Assembly: GCA_017615405.1 (NCBI GenBank)
Contig: JAGAAE010000012.1
Location: forward strand, 1-5,111
Direction: 5' to 3'
Source of the DNA: Clostridia bacterium
Lineage (GTDB): Bacteria; Bacillota; Clostridia; Oscillospirales; Acutalibacteraceae
DNA length: 5,111 nt
Below are positions 1-5,111 of the stretch, piece by piece. The translations under genes and the position numbers were made by a program. The stretch's first letter is position 1. The number at the start of each line of letters is the position of its first letter. The notes below the pieces were generated by a model that ran no database searches, was not told the origin of the DNA, and saw only the letters and a list, made by a program, of their open reading frames with translations.

Positions 1-991
1 GACCGATCCCGAGGATTTCAGAAAGGGCAATTTCGGCATTGCATCGGAGTTGCTTGATACCCTTAATAAATACGGCAATAAAGCTCCCGTTATGCTTTCA
101 TCCTCAATTCAGGCAACTTTGCAGGGTCGTTTCGGCGACAGTGAATACGGCAGAAGCAAAAAAGCGGGTGAGGAGTTATTCTTCGATTATCAAGAAAAAA
201 CCGGTGCAAAGGTGATTGTCTACCGCTTCCCGAATATCGTCGGCAAATGGATAAAACCGAACTATAACAGTGCCGTGGGAACTTTTTGTCATAATATTGC
301 CAACGACCTTCCAATAACCGTAAATGACCCGTCGGTTGAGCTTGAAATGCTTTTTATTGACGATCTCGTTGAGGAGATGTTCGACGCGATCGAAGGCAAA
401 GAACATAGATGTGAATTCGACGGCGTTCAGGCGGTATTTAAAGAAAACGGCAGGTATTGCGCGGCGCCCGTGACCCATAAGGCAACGCTCGGGTACGTTG
501 TTGAATGTCTTAACAGGTTTCACGATCAACCTCAAAGTCTTATTGTCCCCGAGATCCCTGACGGCAGTTTTGAAAAGAAACTTTATTCAATGAATCTTTC
601 ATATTTGCCGAAGGAAAAGGTCGCTTTTCCGCTTAAAATGAACATCGATGAGCGGGGAAGTTTTACCGAACTTTTAAAGACCGAAAAGTGTGGGCAGATA
701 AGCGTTAATATTTCAAAACCGGGTATTACAAAGGGTCAGCATTGGCATAATTCAAAATGGGAGTTCTTTATCGTCGTTTCGGGACACGCCCTTATCGAAG
801 AGCGAAAGATCGGAACGGATGAAGTTATCTCGTTTGAGGTCTCCGGCGATGAGATAAAGGCAGTGCATATGCTCCCCGGTTATACGCATAACATAATAAA
901 TCTTTCAAAAACCGAAGACCTTGTAACGGTAATGTGGGCTAATGAGCAGTTTGATAAGGACCGCCCGGATACATTCTTTGAAAAAGTATAA
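1..991 (+). CDS. capF: CapF-like UDP-2-acetamido-2,6-dideoxy-hexulose reductase/epimerase, 5'-truncated
   Basis: Bifunctional SDR-plus-cupin enzyme of UDP-N-acetyl-L-fucosamine synthesis. In the known family (S. aureus CapF, also WbjC/FnlB) the cupin domain epimerises the 4-keto sugar made by CapE at C3, and the SDR domain then reduces C4 with NADPH, giving the substrate of CapG. It acts in the cytoplasm, feeding capsule or O-antigen assembly. The frame is open from base 2, giving 329 visible residues. About 60 N-terminal residues, including the Rossmann glycine motif, lie outside the window, so the TTG at 50 is not the start. Seen: SSSIQAT at visible residues 33-39, catalytic Tyr49 and Lys53 in YGRSK, and an RFPN / GKW..PNYNS substrate region. 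The C-terminal cupin has HWH (247, 249), Glu254 and His296; this H-x-H-x4-E...H spacing matches the zinc site of S. aureus CapF as I remember it. No frameshift is visible. It is followed 16 bases later by a nucleotidyltransferase-like gene, probably in the same operon. Confidence 0.93.
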   Translation, partial: TDPEDFRKGNFGIASELLDTLNKYGNKAPVMLSSSIQATLQGRFGDSEYGRSKKAGEELFFDYQEKTGAKVIVYRFPNIVGKWIKPNYNSAVGTFCHNIANDLPITVNDPSVELEMLFIDDLVEEMFDAIEGKEHRCEFDGVQAVFKENGRYCAAPVTHKATLGYVVECLNRFHDQPQSLIVPEIPDGSFEKKLYSMNLSYLPKEKVAFPLKMNIDERGSFTELLKTEKCGQISVNISKPGITKGQHWHNSKWEFFIVVSGHALIEERKIGTDEVISFEVSGDEIKAVHMLPGYTHNIINLSKTEDLVTVMWANEQFDKDRPDTFFEKV

Positions 992-1007
992 AAGTTGAGT
1001 TGAAAAA

Positions 1008-2171
1008 ATGATGACGTCTTTACAAAAAGGAATTATTAACATAATAAGAAGCGCGCTTACGGGCAAAAAGTTCGATCTTCCGGATGACTTTTCGCTTAAA
1101 GATGCTTTAGATATCGCAAAGAAGCACCAAATAATAAATTTGTTTTATTACGGTGCCGTGAATTGCGGTATAGATCCTAACGATCCGCTGATGCTCGGCG
1201 TGTTCAATACGGTTTGCTCTAATATTTCGCGAAACGAGCGACAGACCTATGAATATAACGGTATTTCCGGTGCCTTCGAAAAAAACGGTATTGATTATCT
1301 TCCGCTTAAAGGGCTTGATATAAGAAAACTTTATCCGAAAGAAGATATGCGGATAATGGGGGATATCGACATCCTCATAAAAGAAAGTCAATATGCCGGG
1401 ATAACGTCGGTTATGACCGGGCTTGGATTTAAGGACCTTAACGAGAGCAACCACGAACATATCTGGAAAAACAACGGAGTTATCGTCGAACTTCACAAAA
1501 GGCTGATCCCTTCGTATAATAAGGACTATTACAAATACTTCGGCGATGGGTGGCAGCTCGCTCATCCCGACGGTAACGGCAAGCACCTTTTCAAAATGAG
1601 GGATGAGAACAATTACGTTTATATCTTTGCTCATTTTGCAAAGCACTATCGAGACGGCGGGATAGGACTTCGCCATCTTGTCGATCTCTACGTGTGCCGT
1701 AATCATTATAAAGAACTTGACCTTGAATATATTGATAAAGAACTTGAAAAACTGCATCTTAAAGAGTTTTATCATAACGTTTCGATGACGCTTGACGCCC
1801 TTTTTGAGAACGCCGAGGAAAACGATATGACCGAACTTATAACAAATTATATTTTTGAAAGCGGTCCTTACGGTACAAGGATGAGACAGCTCATTTCAAG
1901 TCGGTTAAAGAATGCAAACGGAAGAAAAGCCGGTGAAGCGATGTCGATAATCTTTTTACCGCTTGAGAATATGAAACTCGAATACCCCGTTCTTAAAAAA
2001 ATGCCGTTTTTCCTTCCTGTGTTCTGGGTAGCGAGGGGATTCAGAACGGTTTTTCTCCGAAAAGGCAGGATCAAAAAGAATGTCGAAAAGTTATCGTCGG
2101 TCAATGACGATGACGTAAAAGAATATAAAGAATATCTTAATTACGTCGGACTCGGATTTTATAACAAATAA
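1008..2171 (+). CDS. Nucleotidyltransferase family protein (NTP_transf_5 / PF14907-like)
   Basis: A 387-residue protein with the signature of the uncharacterised NTP_transf_5 family in the Pol-beta-type nucleotidyltransferase superfamily. Seen: a helical N-terminus (1-95), PLKG at 99-102, Arg115 and then GDIDILI at 118-124 with the DxD pair Asp119/Asp121. A VELHKR segment follows with Glu161 in the place of the third metal-binding carboxylate. An AHFAKH motif lies at 208-213 and an RHLVDLY helix at 222-228. The C-terminal part (about 250-387) ends in a hydrophobic-basic segment (KKMPFFLPVFWVARGFR, 330-346) that I recall as typical of the family. It has no signal peptide and no clear transmembrane helix, so it is probably cytosolic. 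The superfamily chemistry suggests transfer of a nucleotidyl group; the acceptor is unknown. The start is well bounded: an in-frame TGA lies at 996-998 and ATG codons at 1008 and 1011, but the ribosome site (GTTGAG, 994-999) is weak. The 16-base gap after capF suggests cotranscription and a role in surface-polysaccharide biosynthesis or modification, which is inference only. The gene ends just before a terminator. Confidence 0.85.
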   Translation: MMTSLQKGIINIIRSALTGKKFDLPDDFSLKDALDIAKKHQIINLFYYGAVNCGIDPNDPLMLGVFNTVCSNISRNERQTYEYNGISGAFEKNGIDYLPLKGLDIRKLYPKEDMRIMGDIDILIKESQYAGITSVMTGLGFKDLNESNHEHIWKNNGVIVELHKRLIPSYNKDYYKYFGDGWQLAHPDGNGKHLFKMRDENNYVYIFAHFAKHYRDGGIGLRHLVDLYVCRNHYKELDLEYIDKELEKLHLKEFYHNVSMTLDALFENAEENDMTELITNYIFESGPYGTRMRQLISSRLKNANGRKAGEAMSIIFLPLENMKLEYPVLKKMPFFLPVFWVARGFRTVFLRKGRIKKNVEKLSSVNDDDVKEYKEYLNYVGLGFYNK

Positions 2172-2172
2172 T

Positions 2173-2206
2173 AAAAATGCTACGGCTTAAAGCTGTAGCA
2201 TTTTTT
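2173..2206. terminator. Bidirectional intrinsic terminator between convergent genes
   Basis: A hairpin core with arms at 2178-2187 and 2191-2200, a 3-base loop TAA (2188-2190) and one G-T wobble (2184/2194), flanked by an A-run on the left and a T-run on the right. The A/T flanks extend the stem and give a T-tract in both directions: TTTTTT at 2201-2206 on + and five T on -. It starts 2 bases after the + strand nucleotidyltransferase stop and lies 13 bases beyond the bioY stop. It therefore serves the ends of both converging transcription units. Confidence 0.9.
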
Positions 2207-2218
2207 ATATCTCAGTTG

Positions 2219-2764
2219 TTATCGATCCATTTTTTTGATTATCGGTTTAGTCTTCCTTGATATAACGATCGCCAAAGAAAGCTTTATCAAATCGGGTATA
2301 ATAAAGGGAACAACACATAGAGAAAGGGTCTTGATTATCCCGATACCGCCCGTTTTGTTATAGACGAGAACAAACCACGCCGAACCGAATGCATAACACA
2401 CAATCAGCCCGATCAAAAGTGCTGAAAAATCAACGACGACCGAACTTTTGAATATCTTGTTAAATATATAATATATAATAGGTATAAATATAAATCCTAT
2501 TATATATCCGCCGGTGGGACCGGAAATCACACCGAATCCGGAATTAAATCCCGAAAAAACGGGAACGCCGACAAGTCCTAAGGCAATATAAATAATCAAA
2601 GAAATAAGCCCGCATTTTGCTCCGAATAACGCGGTTACCAAAAAGACGGCAAAGGTCTGTAACGTAAACGGTATTGCAGAGGGGATATATATCCATGAGC
2701 ACACGGTCATAATTACCGCACAAAAAGCAGGCAGGATAAAGTCTGTTGCTTTTGATTGTTTCAT
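2219..2764 (-). CDS. bioY: BioY, biotin ECF transporter S component
   Basis: Integral membrane biotin-binding subunit of an energy-coupling factor transporter. It captures biotin and, in the group II arrangement common in Firmicutes, shares the EcfA/EcfA'/EcfT module encoded elsewhere; no ATPase or EcfT gene is in this window. The 181 residues match the usual family length. The protein is almost wholly hydrophobic with about six membrane segments. Family signatures seen: IPFTLQTFAV at 31-40, an ALFGAKCG turn at 45-52, GLVGVPVF at 63-70, GPTGGYIIGF at 82-91, and PFIIPDLIK at 153-161, where Asp158/Lys161 match the conserved D-x-x-K near the biotin site. The start ATG (2764-2762) overlaps the TGA of the upstream acetyltransferase as ATGA, with a GAAGG ribosome site inside that gene (2779-2775, 10-base spacing), so translation is probably coupled. 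No separate promoter or BirA-type operator can be seen; expression would follow the upstream genes. Codons 87-102 are strikingly ATA/TAT rich and contain a 12-bp inverted repeat. Confidence 0.96.
   Translation of the reverse strand: MKQSKATDFILPAFCAVIMTVCSWIYIPSAIPFTLQTFAVFLVTALFGAKCGLISLIIYIALGLVGVPVFSGFNSGFGVISGPTGGYIIGFIFIPIIYYIFNKIFKSSVVVDFSALLIGLIVCYAFGSAWFVLVYNKTGGIGIIKTLSLCVVPFIIPDLIKLSLAIVISRKTKPIIKKMDR
2471..2507. repeat. 12-bp perfect inverted repeat inside bioY
   Basis: The arms ATATATAATAGG (2471-2482) and CCTATTATATAT (2496-2507) are exact reverse complements around a 13-base AT-only loop. They lie within the codons for the GYIIGFIFIPIIYYI membrane segment of bioY. The repeat could fold in the mRNA, but the arms are nearly all A/T and may simply reflect runs of ATA and TAT codons on the coding strand. 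A functional role is not shown. Confidence 0.6.
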
Positions 2765-3297
2765 AGTTCTTGTGCCTTCATAATTTTAATAAATCTGAAC
2801 ATTTCATCGGGTCCTTCGGCATCGGCTATGGGTTGATTTTTGTCGACGTGTTTTTCGTTAAAAAACTCAACTGCCGAAAAACCGCATTTATTTATATAAA
2901 AATGTATGTTCCTTTTTTCAAAATACGGGGTATAGGTTTCCCAAACCCCGGTCTGCGGGTATAGCCGTTCGACCTCTTTCCACGCGGCGTAGCCTATCCC
3001 TTTGCTGTGTTCATCGGGTGATACGAAAAGAAGTTCCAAATGATTGACGTTTGTCTCGGGATCGATCTTTAAGACAAGACCGCCAACGATCCTTCCGTCA
3101 CACGTAATGCGGTAGGCTGTTCCTTCGTCAATGCATTTACCGATCGTCTTCCCGGATATTATTTCACCGTCATTATCAAGATGATCGTCTCTTTCGCCGA
3201 ATTCTTCCAGTGCGCCGTATTTAAAGGCGTATTGATTGTCTTTTATGAAATTTTCACGGTCGGATGGTTCTAACGGTATGAGTTTAATCTCCGGCAT
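2761..3297 (-). CDS. GNAT family N-acetyltransferase
   Basis: A cytosolic GNAT-fold acetyltransferase of 178 residues that transfers acetyl from acetyl-CoA to an unknown amine. Seen: beta-strand/turn TCDGRIVGGLVLKID (65-79), then motif A, HLELLFVSPDEHSKGIGYAAW (86-106). Within it HSKGIG (97-102) fits the R/Q-x-x-G-x-G/A acetyl-CoA pyrophosphate loop, with His in the first position. The late GNAT strand and helix are VWETYTPYFEKRNIHFYINK (118-137) followed by CGF (138-140), the common N-x-x-FY-x-x-x-GF ending. The N-terminal acidic region (31-47) may help bind substrate. The start at ATG 3297-3295 is supported by a GGGAG ribosome site 6 bases upstream. The gene follows aspS by 50 bases, containing a hairpin, and its TGA overlaps the bioY ATG, so it is the middle gene of a likely three-gene unit. 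I recall similar proteins as a common, uncharacterised GNAT type in gut Firmicutes. No specific substrate (antibiotic, ribosomal protein, polyamine) can be assigned. Confidence 0.9.
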   Translation of the reverse strand: MPEIKLIPLEPSDRENFIKDNQYAFKYGALEEFGERDDHLDNDGEIISGKTIGKCIDEGTAYRITCDGRIVGGLVLKIDPETNVNHLELLFVSPDEHSKGIGYAAWKEVERLYPQTGVWETYTPYFEKRNIHFYINKCGFSAVEFFNEKHVDKNQPIADAEGPDEMFRFIKIMKAQEL

Positions 3298-3303
3298 ATT
3301 CGA

Positions 3304-3308
3304 CTCCC
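3304..3308 (-). promoter_or_regulatory. Shine-Dalgarno site of the GNAT gene
   Basis: GGGAG on the minus strand, six bases before the ATG at 3297-3295. It supports that start and lies only seven bases downstream of the intercistronic hairpin, so the hairpin does not occlude it. Confidence 0.75.
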
Positions 3309-3315
3309 ATTAATG

Positions 3316-3340
3316 TGCCGATAGGGAAATCCTATCGGCA
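3316..3340. other. Intercistronic hairpin between aspS and the GNAT gene
   Basis: A perfect 10-bp inverted repeat, TGCCGATAGG (3316-3325) and CCTATCGGCA (3331-3340), with a 5-base loop. It occupies most of the 50-base gap after the aspS stop. Neither strand has a T-run directly after the stem, so it is not a standard intrinsic terminator. It may stabilise the 3' end of the aspS message, mark a processing or partial termination site, or be a Rho-independent terminator lacking its tail. Confidence 0.75.
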
Positions 3341-3347
3341 TAAATTA

Positions 3348-5108
3348 TCATTCACTTTTTTCTATGACCGCAATGGCAAGATCGTCAAGCTGCGCCTTAT
3401 CAACCGTTGCGGGAGCGCCCGACATAAGCTCGCTTGAATTCGCGACCTTCGGGAAGGCAATGACGTCGCGGATGGTATCGGCTTTACACATTATCATACA
3501 AAGCCTGTCAAGCCCTATGCCCATACCACCGTGCGGCGGAGCGCCGTATTTGAAGGCGCCGATCAAAAATCCGAACTTTTCCTTTGCTTCCTCATCGGTA
3601 AGACCAAGTGCTCTGAACATATGACTTTGCAGTTCGGGGTCGGTAATACGAATAGAGCCGCTTGAAAGCTCAACGCCGTTGAGAACTAAGTCATAAGCGT
3701 TTGCAAACACCTTTTCGGGATCGGAATCAAGATATGGGATACATTCGTCGATCGGCGATGTGAACGGATGATGCATGGCGTCCCAGTTGCCGGTCTCTTC
3801 GTTGTATTCAAAGAAGGGGAATTCGGTTATCCAAAGGAAATTGTATTGATCCGGGATAATATCAAGTTTTCTTGCGACCGTGAGCCTTAACGCTCCGAGA
3901 ACCGACAAAGCGGTGTTTTTGCGGTCGGCAACGATAAAGGCAACGTCGCCCTTTTGCATATCGAGGCGCTCGATTATCGCCGCCATCTCATCCTCGGTCA
4001 TAAACTTCGCAAAGGAACAGGACGGAGCGTCCTCGACCCATCTTATAAAGGCAAGACCCTTTGCACCTATACCCTTAGCGTCCTCGGTAAGCTTGTCGAT
4101 CTCTTTTCTCGTATAAACGTCAGACGCATTTTTCGCATTTATAGCCCTTACGGTGCCGCCGTTTTTAACGGTATCGGCAAAAACGCCGAACCCGCAGTTT
4201 TCTACGATATCCGAAAGATCCTTTATCTTCATTTCAAACCTTGTGTCGGGCTTGTCGGAACCGTAATCGTTCATAGCGTCGGTATAGGTCATGCGGGGGA
4301 GAGGAGTCTTGATATCGGCTCCCAAAACTTCCTTGAAAAGACGCTTGACGTAACCTTCTGCGATTTTGAAAACGTCCTCCTGCTCAACAAACGACATTTC
4401 GAGGTCTATCTGGGTAAACTCAGGCTGTCTGTCGGCGCGAAGGTCCTCGTCGCGGTAGCATCTCGCTATCTGCATATAACGGTCAAATCCCGAAAGCATA
4501 AGCAGCTGTTTATACATCTGCGGCGACTGGGGAAGGGCAAAGAAACTGCCCTTATGGATACGTGAAGGAACAAGATAATCTCTTGCGCCTTCGGGTGTCG
4601 ACTTAATGAGCGTCGGTGTTTCTATCTCGATGAAACCGTTTTCATCAAAATAATCCCTTGTGACCTTGGTTATGCGGTGACGCATAAGTATGTTGTCTTT
4701 AAGCGGTGTACGGCGAAGGTCTAAATAACGGTATTTAAGACGAAGCTCCTCGTTTGCGTTGCTGTCGGGGAGGATCTCAAACGGTGGGGTCAGCGATTCA
4801 CCTAAAACCTTAAGTTCGTCGACCTCGACCTCGATATCGCCGGTAGGGATCTCGGTGTTTATCGAAGAGCGAAGTCTTATCTTGCCCCTTGCCATAACGA
4901 CAAATTCACTGCGAAGCGCAAACGCCTTGTCAAAAACCGATTTTTCGGTTTTTTCGTCGAATGCGAGTTGGATAATACCCGTTCTGTCACGAAGGTCGGC
5001 GAAGATCAGTCCGCCTAAGTCTCTTTGGCGCTGGATCCAGCCGCAAACGACGACCTCTTTTCCTATATCTTCTTTTCGAAGCGTTCCGCAATAATCGGTA
5101 CGCTTCAT
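3348..5108 (-). CDS. aspS: Aspartyl-tRNA synthetase (bacterial type)
   Basis: Class II aminoacyl-tRNA synthetase charging tRNA-Asp with aspartate in the cytoplasm; essential. The 586 residues are the full usual bacterial length. Domain order: OB-fold anticodon-binding domain (about 1-105, with GWIQRQRDLGGLIFADLRDR at 23-42); motif 1 region (about 143-166, Pro165); flipping loop TPEGARDYLVPSR at 171-183; QSPQ at 194-197; motif 2 IARCYRDEDLRADRQPEF at 214-231 with Arg216; a bacterial GAD insertion domain (about 290-415); and motif 3 GGMGIGLDRL at 527-536 with the ATP-binding Arg535. Leu31 in the OB fold is the residue associated with discriminating AspRS (non-discriminating enzymes tend to have His there), so it probably does not mischarge tRNA-Asn; that part is inference. 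The MKRTDYCG start at 5108 is the family's normal N-terminus, and only three bases upstream (GGA) are visible, so the promoter, any T-box leader and any upstream hisS are out of view. It probably heads or continues an operon into the GNAT gene and bioY. Confidence 0.98.
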   Translation of the reverse strand: MKRTDYCGTLRKEDIGKEVVVCGWIQRQRDLGGLIFADLRDRTGIIQLAFDEKTEKSVFDKAFALRSEFVVMARGKIRLRSSINTEIPTGDIEVEVDELKVLGESLTPPFEILPDSNANEELRLKYRYLDLRRTPLKDNILMRHRITKVTRDYFDENGFIEIETPTLIKSTPEGARDYLVPSRIHKGSFFALPQSPQMYKQLLMLSGFDRYMQIARCYRDEDLRADRQPEFTQIDLEMSFVEQEDVFKIAEGYVKRLFKEVLGADIKTPLPRMTYTDAMNDYGSDKPDTRFEMKIKDLSDIVENCGFGVFADTVKNGGTVRAINAKNASDVYTRKEIDKLTEDAKGIGAKGLAFIRWVEDAPSCSFAKFMTEDEMAAIIERLDMQKGDVAFIVADRKNTALSVLGALRLTVARKLDIIPDQYNFLWITEFPFFEYNEETGNWDAMHHPFTSPIDECIPYLDSDPEKVFANAYDLVLNGVELSSGSIRITDPELQSHMFRALGLTDEEAKEKFGFLIGAFKYGAPPHGGMGIGLDRLCMIMCKADTIRDVIAFPKVANSSELMSGAPATVDKAQLDDLAIAVIEKSE

Positions 5109-5111
5109 TCC

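Noticed and set aside
50..52. TTG as the start codon of the capF-like gene
   Set aside because: The same frame is open upstream to base 2 and encodes residues (PEDFRKGN) that match CapF family sequence, so the gene simply runs off the left edge.
176..535. Minus-strand open frame of 119 codons opposite capF
   Set aside because: It is antisense to the conserved SDR domain and shows no recognisable protein motif.
1107..1775. Long minus-strand open frame of 222 codons opposite the nucleotidyltransferase-like gene
   Set aside because: It lies wholly antisense to a well-supported gene and its translation resembles no family I recognise; a shadow frame.
2219..2764. Biotin-responsive BirA operator or riboswitch controlling bioY
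   Set aside because: The bioY start overlaps the preceding gene and no long palindromic operator or leader structure is visible there; any control site would lie upstream of the operon, out of view.
3298..3347. A promoter for the GNAT-bioY pair in the gap after aspS
   Set aside because: The 50-base gap is mostly hairpin plus ribosome site, and I see no convincing -35/-10 pair on the minus strand, so readthrough from aspS is more likely.
3954..4565. Plus-strand open frame of 203 codons opposite aspS
   Set aside because: It is entirely within the conserved aspS coding region on the other strand and has no domain-like features.

Overview
The window looks like chromosomal DNA of a low-to-moderate GC Gram-positive bacterium, most likely an anaerobic gut Clostridia / Oscillospiraceae-type organism. 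I infer this from the protein flavour: a Firmicutes-type CapF, a stand-alone BioY S component and a GNAT type that I associate with gut Firmicutes. No rRNA or other direct phylogenetic marker is present, so the taxonomy is tentative. Coding density is very high and there is no gene-free stretch over 300 bases.

Layout: two transcription units converge on a shared terminator near 2173-2206. On the + strand, the left part (1-2171) is the tail end of a surface-polysaccharide (capsule/exopolysaccharide) cluster. It holds a 5'-truncated capF (two-domain reductase/cupin of the UDP-N-acetyl-L-fucosamine pathway), followed 16 bases later by a nucleotidyltransferase-fold protein of the uncharacterised NTP_transf_5 type. 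On the - strand, the right part (5108-2219) reads aspS (aspartyl-tRNA synthetase, complete), then a GNAT acetyltransferase, then bioY (biotin ECF-transporter S component). The GNAT gene and bioY overlap by 4 bases (ATGA). A strong hairpin without a T-tract lies between aspS and the GNAT gene.

How the genes work together: CapF would make the 6-deoxy-talose intermediate from which UDP-L-FucNAc is formed, and the nucleotidyltransferase-fold protein is probably co-expressed with it, with unknown substrate. The right-hand unit is a housekeeping operon in which tRNA charging, an unassigned acetyltransferase and biotin uptake appear to share a transcript. Nothing in the sequence ties them into one pathway.

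I see no CRISPR array, tRNA, insertion sequence, phage gene, toxin-antitoxin pair or recognisable riboswitch. I did not find an obviously new biological system. The least explained gene is the nucleotidyltransferase-fold protein beside capF.
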